The position numbers and the translations under genes were made by a program. The notes beneath the pieces were generated by a model. That model ran no database searches. It was not told the origin of the DNA and worked only from the letters and a program-made list of their open reading frames with translations. A stretch of DNA of 64,000 bases from Bosea vestrisii (lineage in GTDB: Bacteria; Pseudomonadota; Alphaproteobacteria; Rhizobiales; Beijerinckiaceae). Location of the stretch: assembly GCF_030144325.1 (NCBI RefSeq), contig NZ_CP126307.1:5422001-5486000 (forward strand). Direction: 5' to 3'. Shown here one piece after another: positions 1 to 8,017 of the stretch (positions within the stretch are counted from its first letter, which is position 1; each line of letters starts with the position of its first letter).

Positions 1-982
1 CCTCGACGAGGTAACGACGGGCCGGCCCGTCGCGCCGCGAGAGGTGCCGGCGGGCAAAGCCGAGGATGGCGACGATCCAGCACCATTGGTCGAGGCCGTA
101 GACGAATGGCCCGGCGAGACGGCGCAGATCGCCGGGAGGCTGGGCCCGCAGCCAGAGCATGGCCAGGAAGGCTGCGATGGCGAGGGCGAGTGCGAGCCAG
201 CGCAGCCGCTCGGTTCGCTCGGCCAGCACTTGCGAGCGCGCGGCGAGGAAGCCGAACAGGAAGCAAAAGCCGTAGAGGACGTGCTGGTACCAGTCGCCGA
301 CGACGATGTGGCTCGGCGGCGCAACAGGAAAGATCAGGAAGCGGTTGAGGCCGAGCAGCAGCGCCGGCCCGAGCAAAAGCAGAACACCGGGCAGAGACCG
401 CTCCAGCAGCCGCTTGCCACGCGCGGCGAGGCTAGGCGCGAGCGCGACCAGCCCGGCGAGCGCCATAGTGTAGAGAAAGAGATAGGCGACGAACCAGAGA
501 TGGTTCCAGGTCGGCAGGATGATGCAGGCCTGCCGGCCGTTCTCGATCGGGCAGAAGCCCTGGTCGAAGGCGAGATAATGGCGCAGCCAGAAGTCGAGAT
601 AGCTGCCGGAAAAACCGAGTTTTTCGACGACTTCCGCCCAGGATTGCGGCGGCACCACCGCCAGCATGCCGAAGGCGAGGGGGATCAGCAGCCGGGCCGA
701 GCGCCGCCGTGCGAATGCCCCGATCTCGTATTTGCCCAGCATGAACCGGGTCGCGGCGCCCGAGACCAGGAAGAGCAGCGCCATCCGCCAGGGGTTGAGC
801 AGGAGCATCAATGGCTCGAGCTCGCGCAGCCTATGGGCGCTCTTCACATGGAAGCCCCATGACACGTAGAGCATGCCGACATGGTAGAGGATCAGCAGCC
901 CGAAGGCGCCGATCCTGATCCAGTCGAGATCGAGCCGGCGTTCAGCAATCTGTGGCGGGGAATGGTTGGTTTGCGCAGGCAT
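1..982 (-). CDS. Acyltransferase 3 family membrane protein (OpgC-like), partial
   Basis: I translated the minus strand from the ATG at 982. It reads without a stop to the left edge (327 codons), so the C-terminus lies outside the window. It begins MPAQTNHSPPQ, and soon after comes RRLDLDWIRIGAFGLLILYH, typical of the acyltransferase 3 (PF01757) N-terminus with its first transmembrane helix. More hydrophobic helices follow (around NPWRMALLFLVSG, NHLWFVAYLFLY and VLYGFCFLFGF). The family transfers acyl groups to periplasmic or surface glycans; OpgC succinylates osmoregulated periplasmic glucans. It is divergent from the LytTR regulator 58 bp away, which suggests that regulator may control it. 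The OpgC assignment is an inference, and opgG lies 51 kb away. Family confidence is high, substrate confidence low. Confidence 0.85.
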   Translation of the reverse strand, partial: MPAQTNHSPPQIAERRLDLDWIRIGAFGLLILYHVGMLYVSWGFHVKSAHRLRELEPLMLLLNPWRMALLFLVSGAATRFMLGKYEIGAFARRRSARLLIPLAFGMLAVVPPQSWAEVVEKLGFSGSYLDFWLRHYLAFDQGFCPIENGRQACIILPTWNHLWFVAYLFLYTMALAGLVALAPSLAARGKRLLERSLPGVLLLLGPALLLGLNRFLIFPVAPPSHIVVGDWYQHVLYGFCFLFGFLAARSQVLAERTERLRWLALALAIAAFLAMLWLRAQPPGDLRRLAGPFVYGLDQWCWIVAILGFARRHLSRRDGPARRYLVE

Positions 983-1040
983 GGCGGCTATCCCTTGCTC
1001 GCCCTGAGCAGGCCAGCATGGCCTGGTCGAGGTCGAGACG

Positions 1041-1958
1041 GTGCGGGACGAGCAGCCGATGCTGCGTGACGAAAGCCAGAGGGCCGGGACGAGCGGCGGC
1101 GATGCCGTGACGAATGGCGAGGCATCGGCGCTCCAACGCGCCGCCCGCGGCCTTCCGGCGTGGACGCTGTATCTCCTGATCGCTGCCGGAACGGCCGCGA
1201 CCTGCGCCGTCAACGCCTTCTCGACCCTGCACGATCTCACACGTTACGGCCGCGCGGTGCCCTTCTGGCAGCCCTTCCTCTGGGAGGCGTCGAGCGGCGT
1301 CGTCATCGTGGCGCTTGCCCCGCTGGTGCGCCGGCTGGTTCTGGCCTCGTTGACGAAGCCGTTCGGTCCAGCGGCGTTGATCGCGCTCCATGCTGTCGCC
1401 GCGTTGGCCTTCTCGGCCCTGCACGTCGCCGGCATGATTCTGCTGCGCAAGCTCGGCTACTGGATCGCGGGAGCCGGCGACTACAGCTTTGGTCTCTCGC
1501 CCGGGAATCTGCTCTACGAGCTGCGCAAGGACATTCTCGTTTATCTGCTGCTGGCAGGGTTGTTCTGGCTCGCCGAACTGTGGGCGCGGCGTCCGACGCC
1601 GCACAGGATCGCCGCCGATGCGAAACCTGTCGCCTCAGGCTTCTGGCTGCGCGACGGCACGATCAATCTGCGGCTAGAACCGGCCGAGATCGTTGCCGTG
1701 GTCTCGGCCGGAAACTATGTCGAATACTGCCTGGAGAGCGGCAAGCGCCACCTGATCCGCGCCACGCTGCAGGCCGAGGAGGAGCGCCTGCGCCGGCTGG
1801 GCTTCGCCCGCATCCACCGGACCCGGCTGGTCAATCGGAGCCGCATCCGGCGCATCGCCGGCCGGCCCTCGGGCGATTTCGACGTCGAAATGGATACCGG
1901 CGAGAGCTATGTGGGCAGCCGCCGCTACCGCGACGGCCTCGCTGCGCTCACGCCTTGA
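1041..1958 (+). CDS. Membrane-anchored LytTR-family transcriptional regulator
   Basis: The product is 305 aa from the GTG at 1041; an ATG at 1059 (residue 7) is an equally possible start. Residues about 38-185 hold four hydrophobic segments (starting WTLYLLIAAGTAATCAV, then VVIVALAPLVRR, LIALHAVAALAFSALHV and ILVYLLLAGLFWLAEL). Residues about 200-300 form a LytTR DNA-binding domain with VSAGNYVEYCLESGKRHLIR, FARIHRTRLVNRSRIRRI and a C-terminal GESYVGSRRYRDGL. There is no receiver domain, so it is probably a one-component membrane regulator rather than a response regulator. It is divergent from the acyltransferase gene and converges, with an 11-bp overlap, on the DMT transporter gene. The signal sensed is unknown. 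Confidence 0.85.
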   Translation: MRDEQPMLRDESQRAGTSGGDAVTNGEASALQRAARGLPAWTLYLLIAAGTAATCAVNAFSTLHDLTRYGRAVPFWQPFLWEASSGVVIVALAPLVRRLVLASLTKPFGPAALIALHAVAALAFSALHVAGMILLRKLGYWIAGAGDYSFGLSPGNLLYELRKDILVYLLLAGLFWLAELWARRPTPHRIAADAKPVASGFWLRDGTINLRLEPAEIVAVVSAGNYVEYCLESGKRHLIRATLQAEEERLRRLGFARIHRTRLVNRSRIRRIAGRPSGDFDVEMDTGESYVGSRRYRDGLAALTP

Positions 1959-2895
1959 CGGCTGGCGTCGGCCGCCGCGTCAGCGAGACGATGACGAGGC
2001 CGGTCAGCACCACGAGGCCACCGGTGATCTCGCGCAGGCCGACGCTTTCGCCGAGCAGGGTGACGCCCATCAGGATCGTCCAGAACGGCACGAGATAGCC
2101 GTTCATCGAGCCGAGCACCGGTCCGGCGCTGCGCAGGATCATCATGTAGAGCAGGATCGGCAGCGCGGTGGCGAAGATGCCGAGCGCCAGCAGCGGCAGA
2201 GCGAGGCCGGGCGCCGCGGCAAAGGCGGCCGGGCCGGAGAGGCCGAGCACGAGGACAAGCGTCGGCAATCCCGAAAAGACCTGCTGGCCGAGCGCCAGCC
2301 GCGCCGGCTCAACCTTCGGGATGCCGCGGACATAGAGGTTTCCGAGCGCATAGCTCAGCGCAGTCGCCGCCATGGCGAGCGTGCCCATGGCGCTCGGCGA
2401 CCCCGTGGCGAAGGCGGCGGGACCGAGCAGGATCGCCATGCCCGAGAAACCGATCAGCACGCCGAGCGCCCGCTTCGCCGACAGGCGCTCGTCGGCGAAC
2501 AGCAGATGCGCCAGCATCGCGACGATCAGTGGCGTGCAGGCCTGGATCAGCGAGGTCAGCGACGCGGTGATCTGCGTCAGTGCATAGGCGGTCAGCGTGT
2601 TCGGAATTGCGCCCTGCAGCAGGCCGAGCACGGCCCAGTCGCGCCATTCGCGGCCTTGCGGCAGCACGGTCTCGCCGCGCAAGCCGAGCCAGAGCCCGAG
2701 CAGCGCCGCGCCCATCAGGCCGCGCAGCGCGGTCAGCGCCAGCGGCGAAATCTCCGCGCCGATCAGTTTCATCAGCAGGAAGGACGAGCCCCACAGGCAG
2801 GAGCAGAGCAGCATCTGCCCGAGCAGCAGCGTGGTGCTGCCGGGCAGGGCAGGAGAGGGTTGGCCGGGCAGCGCCTGGGACATCTGGACACTCAT
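1948..2895 (-). CDS. EamA/DMT-family transporter
   Basis: The product is 315 aa with about ten hydrophobic helices arranged as two EamA repeats. The first repeat starts near LLLGQMLLCSCLWGSSFLLMK and the second near GTLAMAATALSYALGNLYVR. The family exports amino acids and other small metabolites across the inner membrane. It is divergent from a MocR/PdxR-type regulator, a common pairing in which the regulator controls the exporter, and the operator-like repeats lie in the 73-bp gap. The start at 2895 was chosen for the first ATG; another ATG at 2883 would remove four residues. The 3' end overlaps the LytTR gene by 11 bp on the opposite strand. The substrate cannot be told from sequence. Confidence 0.9.
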   Translation of the reverse strand: MSVQMSQALPGQPSPALPGSTTLLLGQMLLCSCLWGSSFLLMKLIGAEISPLALTALRGLMGAALLGLWLGLRGETVLPQGREWRDWAVLGLLQGAIPNTLTAYALTQITASLTSLIQACTPLIVAMLAHLLFADERLSAKRALGVLIGFSGMAILLGPAAFATGSPSAMGTLAMAATALSYALGNLYVRGIPKVEPARLALGQQVFSGLPTLVLVLGLSGPAAFAAAPGLALPLLALGIFATALPILLYMMILRSAGPVLGSMNGYLVPFWTILMGVTLLGESVGLREITGGLVVLTGLVIVSLTRRPTPAVKA

Positions 2896-2934
2896 CGTCG
2901 CCTCCGTGACGAGGCTCGACCATGCGACTCATTC

Positions 2935-2981
2935 TGGTACCATTGAAGTTCCGGTTTCGAGAATATCGATGGTACCAATTC
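2935..2981. promoter_or_regulatory. Candidate MocR/PdxR operator: two TGGTACCA direct repeats
   Basis: The octamer TGGTACCA occurs at 2935-2942 and again at 2970-2977, 35 bp start to start, in the intergenic region between the divergent DMT transporter and MocR-type regulator genes. The GGTACC core is itself a palindrome. Spaced direct repeats are typical operators of MocR/PdxR proteins. The second copy overlaps the proposed regulator start codon (ATG at 2969), which would fit autorepression. The sequence is seen directly; the operator role is inferred. Confidence 0.5.
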
Positions 2982-4420
2982 TTGGGATCGCGCTGGCGAT
3001 CCCCAAGACAGGCCGGCGCGAGGCGCTGCACCGTCAGCTCGCCGCCGCCATTCGCGACGGCCGCCTTGCGGCCGGTTTGCGCCTGCCGGCGACACGCGTC
3101 CTGGCCGAGGCGCTCTGCCTGTCGCGCAATACCGTGCTCGCGGCCTACGACATGCTGCTGGCCGAAGGCTACGTCGAGGCCAAAGCGGGCTCCGGCATCT
3201 ATGTCGCGCCCTTGCGTCCACTCCGGGCCCCCCGTCGGCCAGCCGCTGCGGAGGACAAGGTCGATGGTCGCCTCGCCGCGTATTGGCGCCGGCCCGGCAC
3301 CATGCCGACGGCCGGGCCGGAGCGGCCGGTCCGCTTCGACCTTCGCCTTGGCACGCCCGATATCCGGATGATGCCGCTCGCCATCTGGCAACGCCTGCAT
3401 GCACGCGCCTTGCGTGCTGTTGCCCGGCGCGGCGAGGGTTATGGCGAGCCGGCAGGCCGCCTCGATCTGCGCGCGGCCATCGCCGCCCATGTCTCCTTCA
3501 CCCGCGCCGTGGCGGCGCAGGCCGGCGACGTCGTCGTGACCGCCGGCGCGCAGCAGGCTTTCGACCTGATCGCGCGGATTCTGGTGACGCCCGGCCGGAC
3601 GGTCGTCGCGGTCGAGAATCCCGGCTATCCGCCGCTGCGCCTCGCTTTCGCTGCGGCAGGCGCGCGGATCGTGCCCGTGCCGGTCGACGATGACGGACTC
3701 GTCGTCGAGGCGCTGCCGGCAGAGGCGAACATCGTCTGCGTCTCGCCCTCGCATCAGTTCCCGCTCGGCGTGGCGATGTCACTGCCGAGGCGTCTGGCGC
3801 TGCTCGGTTTCGCCAAGGCGAGCGGCGCGGTCGTCGTCGAGGATGATTACGACAGCGAGTTCCGCTATGGCGGCCGCCCACTCGATGCCTTGCAGACCCT
3901 CGATCGCGATGGGCTCGTCTTCTATGTCGGAACCTTCTCGAAGACGCTGTTTCCCGGCCTCCGGCTCGGCTTTGCCGTCGTTCCGGACTGGGCGAGGGCC
4001 GCGCTGCTCGCCGCCAGGCAGGCGGTCGACTGGCACGTCCCGCTCACCGATCAGGGCGCGCTCGCAGCCTTCATCGCCGAGGGCCATCTCGCCCGTCATG
4101 TCCGCCGGATGCGCCGGCTCTACGGCGAGCGCCGCGCGGCGCTTCTAACGGCTTTGAATGGCGATCTCGCCGCCTGGCTGACGCCGGTCGCCTCCGAGGC
4201 GGGGCTGCATCTCTCGGCTCGGTTCAAGTCCGGACTGTCGGGGGCGGCCGTCGCAAATGCGGCGGCGGAGGCAGGTGTCGCGGTCGAATGGCTCGAGCGC
4301 TACGCCGTCGGAGCGCCCGCATCGGCCGGGCTCGCCTTTGGCTTCGGGACGATTGGGGCCGACGAGATACCCGGAGCATTGGCTAGGCTCGAACCAGTCC
4401 TGCGCCGCGCCGCCGGCTGA
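2969..4420 (+). CDS. MocR/PdxR-type GntR-family regulator with aminotransferase domain
   Basis: The product is 483 aa from the ATG at 2969. The open frame extends far upstream to 2597, but that part is antisense to the transporter and was rejected. Residues about 12-80 form a winged-helix GntR domain (GRREALHRQLAAAIRDGRLA, RLPATRVLAEALCLSRNTV). The rest resembles a fold-type I aminotransferase, with the PLP lysine in GTFSKTLFPGLRLGF at about residue 325 and an upstream VVVEDDYDSEFRY. MocR regulators bind PLP, often as an aldimine with an amino compound, and control nearby transport or PLP-synthesis genes. The divergent DMT exporter is the likely target. It could be a PdxR, but no pdxST genes are adjacent. 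Confidence 0.9.
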   Translation: MVPILGIALAIPKTGRREALHRQLAAAIRDGRLAAGLRLPATRVLAEALCLSRNTVLAAYDMLLAEGYVEAKAGSGIYVAPLRPLRAPRRPAAAEDKVDGRLAAYWRRPGTMPTAGPERPVRFDLRLGTPDIRMMPLAIWQRLHARALRAVARRGEGYGEPAGRLDLRAAIAAHVSFTRAVAAQAGDVVVTAGAQQAFDLIARILVTPGRTVVAVENPGYPPLRLAFAAAGARIVPVPVDDDGLVVEALPAEANIVCVSPSHQFPLGVAMSLPRRLALLGFAKASGAVVVEDDYDSEFRYGGRPLDALQTLDRDGLVFYVGTFSKTLFPGLRLGFAVVPDWARAALLAARQAVDWHVPLTDQGALAAFIAEGHLARHVRRMRRLYGERRAALLTALNGDLAAWLTPVASEAGLHLSARFKSGLSGAAVANAAAEAGVAVEWLERYAVGAPASAGLAFGFGTIGADEIPGALARLEPVLRRAAG

Positions 4421-4428
4421 GGTCCGGC

Positions 4429-4450
4429 GCGGCCGGCCTAGGCCGGCCGC
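4429..4450. terminator. GC-rich perfect palindrome between convergent genes
   Basis: A 22-bp perfect palindrome, GCGGCCGGCC-TA-GGCCGGCCGC, lies between the convergent ends of the MocR-type gene and the small exported protein gene. It can form a stable hairpin on both strands and could act as a bidirectional terminator. It lacks a clear T-tract on either side, so the role is uncertain. Confidence 0.45.
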
Positions 4451-4468
4451 CTCAAATTCCAGACCTGC

Positions 4469-4735
4469 TCAGCTCCAGCCGGCTTCCTGCTCGCAGGCCT
4501 TGCGGGCATTCGGGTTGGCCTTCTCCCACTGCGTGATCGAGCGGGTCTCGTTGTCACTCATCTTGCCGTTCATGCAGGTGCAGTAGGTGTTGACGACGCT
4601 GGCCGCGACCTTCGCGTCCTTGTTGTCGCTCAGGCACTGGTTGACCCATTTCTTGTCGTCGGCGCTCTGCGCGAAAGCAGCCGCGCTGGCCAGCACGCTG
4701 CCCGCCAGGAGCAGCGCCGAAAGCTTGAATGTCAT
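4469..4735 (-). CDS. Small exported protein of unknown function, four cysteines in the mature part
   Basis: The product is 88 aa. The N-terminus MTFKLSALLLAGSVLASAAAF is a clear Sec signal peptide, with probable cleavage after AFA-Q. The mature part is about 66 aa, contains QCLSDNK, YCTCMNGKM and KACEQEAGW, and has four cysteines that could form two disulfides in the periplasm. The gene stands alone between convergent and same-strand neighbours. I do not recognise a named family with certainty; small proteins of this layout are common in Hyphomicrobiales. It is short but convincingly coding because of the signal peptide and the evenly placed cysteines. Confidence 0.75.
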   Translation of the reverse strand: MTFKLSALLLAGSVLASAAAFAQSADDKKWVNQCLSDNKDAKVAASVVNTYCTCMNGKMSDNETRSITQWEKANPNARKACEQEAGWS

Positions 4736-4888
4736 GGTGAAGCCTCATCGGTGACCGCCTCGCTCGGCGGCGTCGCGATAGGTTGCGCGTGGGCTGGAGC
4801 AGTCAATCGGCCGGCTTGAACGGCCGTTCACAACAAGGCGTCCCCCACCGCTTTCAGCCACTCGGCACCCGCGGCGGTGGACGATGGT

Positions 4889-5746
4889 TCACAGCTTGGC
4901 CAGCACATCCCCCGGCGATTTCTCAGGTGCCCGGCTCAGCGCGATCGCGGCGTTGAGCTCGGCGCCATAGAGGAAGATCGCCGCCAGCCAATACAGGAAG
5001 ACGAGCGCGATCATCGCGGTGGCGAGGCCGGCATAGGTGGTGACATAGGCGCCGGCGAAGGAATCGAGATACCAGCCGAAGGCAATGCCGCCGACGAGCC
5101 AGACCACCAGCGTCGTCAGGATGCCCGGCCACATCGCGCCGATATGCGGCGCCCGCGCCGGCAGCAGCTTGTGCGCGACGCTGAGCGCCAGCACCACCAG
5201 CACGGTCGCGCCCGCGATGCGCAGGAAGGCGAGCATGAAGCCGAGCGGGGCGATGGCCGGGGCGAAGCCGACGATGCCGCGCCAGAGCAGCGGGCCGAGC
5301 ACGACCAGCAGTGAGAAAGCGAGCATGAAGACCGCGCCGCCGATCACATAGGCGATCGATTCCAGCCTTGTGCGCCACCAACTGCGCCATTCATAGGCCT
5401 CGTAGGCGCGATTGAGCCCGATCCTGACAGCCTCGACCCCCGAGGAGGAGAAGTAGAGGGCGAGGATCGCGCCGAGCGTCAGTGCGTCCTTGCGCACCGC
5501 GGTCAGCACCGAGCGGACCTCGCGCGCGATCGGCTCGGCGACCTCGCGCGGCCAGGCTTCGAGCAGCAACTGCGCCGCTTCGTCGGCCGCCGCCTGCGAG
5601 CCGAAGAAGCCGCCGAGCGCGGTGACCAGGATCAGGAACGGGAACAGCGACATCAGCATCGACAGTGCGATGTGGCTGGCGATCGCCCAGCCGTCATGGG
5701 CGATGAAGCGCTCGAAGGCGAGGGCGGGGACTGAGCGCAGCGACAT
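4889..5746 (-). CDS. YihY/BrkB family inner-membrane protein
   Basis: The product is 285 aa starting MSLRSVPALAFERFIAHDGW at the ATG at 5746; the frame stays open to 5818 but that extension has no family features. It has six predicted membrane helices, a HIALSMLMSLFPFLI segment near the N-terminus and a C-terminal ALVFLYWLAAIFLYGAELN typical of the YihY/BrkB family (PF03631). The family was once called RNase BN, but that activity belongs to another protein. Its real function is unclear and it may be a transporter or flippase-like membrane protein. It sits upstream of a repeat-rich 318-bp gap and is divergent from a DMT transporter. Confidence 0.9.
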   Translation of the reverse strand: MSLRSVPALAFERFIAHDGWAIASHIALSMLMSLFPFLILVTALGGFFGSQAAADEAAQLLLEAWPREVAEPIAREVRSVLTAVRKDALTLGAILALYFSSSGVEAVRIGLNRAYEAYEWRSWWRTRLESIAYVIGGAVFMLAFSLLVVLGPLLWRGIVGFAPAIAPLGFMLAFLRIAGATVLVVLALSVAHKLLPARAPHIGAMWPGILTTLVVWLVGGIAFGWYLDSFAGAYVTTYAGLATAMIALVFLYWLAAIFLYGAELNAAIALSRAPEKSPGDVLAKL

Positions 5747-6064
5747 ACAGGTCTCGGGCGAGGCAGGGCGGTGATTGTGGCGGTTGCACCGCCGGTGGCA
5801 AGAGGTGTGCGCCGCCAAGCCGGATCAGGTCTCCCTCTGCCCGGCAAGAGCGCGGGAGCCCTCTCCCGGAACGGGGGAGGATTGGGAGGGGGCATCGCGC
5901 CGACGCTGGTTCGATGTCGCGCTGGCCCCTCTCCATCTCTCCCCCGTTCCGGGGAGAGAGGCGGCCTCATCGGCCTCGTCGCGTTCGGAACATACCCTCA
6001 AGGCGTCCGCATGCGGCGACAACTGCCTGAAACCAGCCTATCAGGCGCCTAGAAGGTCGCCGCA
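5747..6064. repeat. 318-bp divergent gap with a long inverted repeat
   Basis: This gap between the divergent YihY-like and DMT transporter genes contains no credible gene. Its main feature is an imperfect inverted repeat, with a left arm near 5869-5891 (CCTCTCCCGGAACGGGGGAG core) and a right arm near 5938-5960 (CTCCCCCGTTCCGGGGAGAG core), separated by about 46 bp. This layout, with arms rich in CTCTCC, recurs at 46873-47016, so it looks like a dispersed intergenic repeat. The promoters of both genes must lie on either side of it. Confidence 0.7.
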
Positions 6065-6949
6065 ATGTTCGATTCCCCGCTCTTCCTGCGCCTGTCGCCG
6101 GTGCTCTTCGTCTTCCTCTGGTCGAGCGGCTGGATCGTCGCCGGCTATTCGGCACGCTATTCCGATGCGCTGACCTTCCTTTCGGTCCGTTTCGCCTGTG
6201 CCGGCCTTGCGCTCGCTGCATTGGCCTTCGCCCTTGGTGCACCCTGGCCGAAGAGCCGGCGCGCCATCATCGATTGCGCCATTGCTGGCATCCTGCTCCA
6301 CGCCGTCTATCTCGGCGGCGTCTGGTGGGCGGTGCGTCACGGGCTGCCGGCCGGCGTTTCCGGGCTGATCGCCGGTTTGCAGCCGGTGCTCACCGCGCTG
6401 TTCGCGCCAATGATCATGCGCGAGCGCATCTCGTCGATCCGCTGGCTCGGCATCGTCTTCGGCTTCGTCGGAATCGCGCTGGTGCTGGAGCCGAAGCTGG
6501 TCGGCGTCGCGCCCGAGGCGCTGCAGGCGGTGGCGCTGCCGATCATCGTCAACGTCGTCGGCATGTTTGCCGTCACCTTCGGCTCGTTCTGGCAGAAGGC
6601 GCGCATCGTCGAGGGCGATCTGCGTACGGTGACGGCGGTGCAATACATCGCCGCCTTCCTGTTCACGCTGCCCTTCGCCTATTTGCTCGAGCCGATGCGG
6701 ATCGAGTGGAACTTGACCATGGGCCTGGTGCTGGCCTGGTCGGTGCTGGCGCTCTCGCTCGGCGGAATCGGGCTCTATCTCGTGCTGATCCGCCGTGGTC
6801 AGGTCTCGCGCATCGCGACCTTCCTCTATCTCGTGCCGCCGGCCGTTGCGGTCGAAGCCTGGCTGCTTTTCGGCGAGACCCTGACGCCGATCCAGCTCGT
6901 CGGCATGGCGGTCGCCGTGTTCGGCGTCGTACTCGCCAGCCGCAAATAG
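6065..6949 (+). CDS. EamA/DMT-family transporter
   Basis: The product is 294 aa with ten predicted membrane helices in two EamA repeats. It begins MFDSPLFLRLSPVLFVFLWSS, and the second half starts near ALPIIVNVVGMFAVTFGSFW. The glycine-rich GVSGLIAGLQPVLTALFAP segment with the following ERISSIRWLGI is characteristic of the RhaT/EamA family. It is a probable exporter of small metabolites in the inner membrane. It is a different subfamily from the other two DMT genes in the window. The gene is followed 126 bp later by a hydratase on the same strand, which may or may not be co-transcribed. Substrate unknown. Confidence 0.9.
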   Translation: MFDSPLFLRLSPVLFVFLWSSGWIVAGYSARYSDALTFLSVRFACAGLALAALAFALGAPWPKSRRAIIDCAIAGILLHAVYLGGVWWAVRHGLPAGVSGLIAGLQPVLTALFAPMIMRERISSIRWLGIVFGFVGIALVLEPKLVGVAPEALQAVALPIIVNVVGMFAVTFGSFWQKARIVEGDLRTVTAVQYIAAFLFTLPFAYLLEPMRIEWNLTMGLVLAWSVLALSLGGIGLYLVLIRRGQVSRIATFLYLVPPAVAVEAWLLFGETLTPIQLVGMAVAVFGVVLASRK

Positions 6950-7075
6950 CGCGCAGATGCGCAGCTGTCGATGATCGGCGCGCGATCTCCGGGTTCCCGG
7001 AAGCCGGTCGATGCTGTAGCCAGAGAGCATGAGGCGGCGGGCAGCCGCCGCGATGGCGACAGGGACGAGACGACC

Positions 7076-7843
7076 ATGGCTGTGACGACCGAGACTCTTG
7101 CTGGCGCCTTCATCGGCGCTCGCCGTGGCCACAAGCTGATCGATATCGCGACCTTGCCGGTTCCCGCCGATGTCGACGCCGGCTTCGCGGCGCAGGCCGA
7201 GGTCAACCAGGGCATGGGCTATCCGCTCGCCGGCTGGAAGGTCTCGCTTGGCGAGGGCGGCCGGCCGATGGCTGGGCTGATGCCTGGCCCCTGGCTCAAA
7301 TCCGGCGACACCTATCGCGGCGTGCACGGCGCCGAGCTGCGCGTCGAGATCGAGCTCGCCATCCGGCTCGGGCGCGACATGCCGCTGCGGCCCGGCCAGC
7401 CCTACACGCGCGAAGAGTTGATCGAGCATTGCGACGCCGCCCTTGTCGGCATCGAGATCGTCGAGAGCCGCATCGCCGACTGGACCAATGTGCCGTTCCC
7501 GCTCTGGCTCGCCGACGCCATGGGCCATGGCGGCTACCTCATCGGCCCCGAGGTCCCTTTCAGCATCTTCGACGACGTTCCGGCACTGACCTGCACGGTC
7601 GAGCTCGACGGCGACGTGCTCTATGAGCGCCAGGCGCTGCACGCCAATGGCGACCCGCTGGTCACCGCGCTCGCCTGGGCCAACCGTCCGGTCGAGGGGC
7701 CGCTCGGCCCGCTCAAGGCCGGCCAGATCATCACCACCGGCAGCCTCTGCGGCGGCGTGCTTGCGCCGACGGTCGGGCCAGTGATTGCCCGTCTCGACCC
7801 GGTCACGGCGATCTCCTTCGCGCTGGCCGAGCAGGGCGACTGA
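7076..7843 (+). CDS. 2-keto-4-pentenoate hydratase family protein (MhpD-like)
   Basis: The product is 255 aa starting MAVTTETLAGAF at 7076; an upstream in-frame ATG at 6971 was rejected because the added 35 residues look like intergenic sequence. It has the fold of the fumarylacetoacetate hydrolase superfamily as seen in 2-oxopent-4-enoate hydratases and 2-oxohydroxyhepta-diene-dioate hydratases: GYPLAGWKVSLG, ELRVEIELAIRLGRDMP, GIEIVESRIADW and a C-terminal GQIITTGSLCGG. These enzymes hydrate or decarboxylate 2-keto intermediates from aromatic ring cleavage. No other meta-cleavage genes are nearby, so the substrate is unclear. The family call is good, the precise reaction is not. Confidence 0.8.
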   Translation: MAVTTETLAGAFIGARRGHKLIDIATLPVPADVDAGFAAQAEVNQGMGYPLAGWKVSLGEGGRPMAGLMPGPWLKSGDTYRGVHGAELRVEIELAIRLGRDMPLRPGQPYTREELIEHCDAALVGIEIVESRIADWTNVPFPLWLADAMGHGGYLIGPEVPFSIFDDVPALTCTVELDGDVLYERQALHANGDPLVTALAWANRPVEGPLGPLKAGQIITTGSLCGGVLAPTVGPVIARLDPVTAISFALAEQGD

Positions 7844-7943
7844 GATCAGGCAGCGATCCGATCGTTGGTCGTTCGGTAAAGTCCGGATGGCCAACGGTTC
7901 GTTCAGGTTTTCGGTTGAACGTGCGCTAATCCCGAGCGTCGAA

Positions 7944-7992
7944 TTGTGATCAATTGGAGGCGCGATCACAAAATCAACGCATTCGCTGCGTT
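7944..7992. promoter_or_regulatory. Operator-like inverted repeat and hairpin upstream of tamA
   Basis: The arms TTGTGATC (7944-7951) and GATCACAA (7964-7971) are perfect inverted repeats with a 12-bp spacer, 47 bp before the tamA start. Immediately after comes AACGCA-N5-TGCGTT (7976-7992), which can form a small hairpin in the leader. The first looks like a dimeric repressor or activator site. Seen directly; function inferred. Confidence 0.4.
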
Positions 7993-8017
7993 TTAGTTGA
8001 GTGGGGTTGGAGGTTTG

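Noticed and set aside
44..862. Long plus-strand open frames at the left edge
   Set aside because: The minus strand encodes an acyltransferase with real membrane helices and motifs over the same span; the plus-strand translations are low-complexity, charged sequence.
2597..2968. N-terminal extension of the MocR-type regulator to 607 residues
   Set aside because: The extension is antisense to the DMT transporter and lacks family features; the ATG at 2969 gives the normal length.
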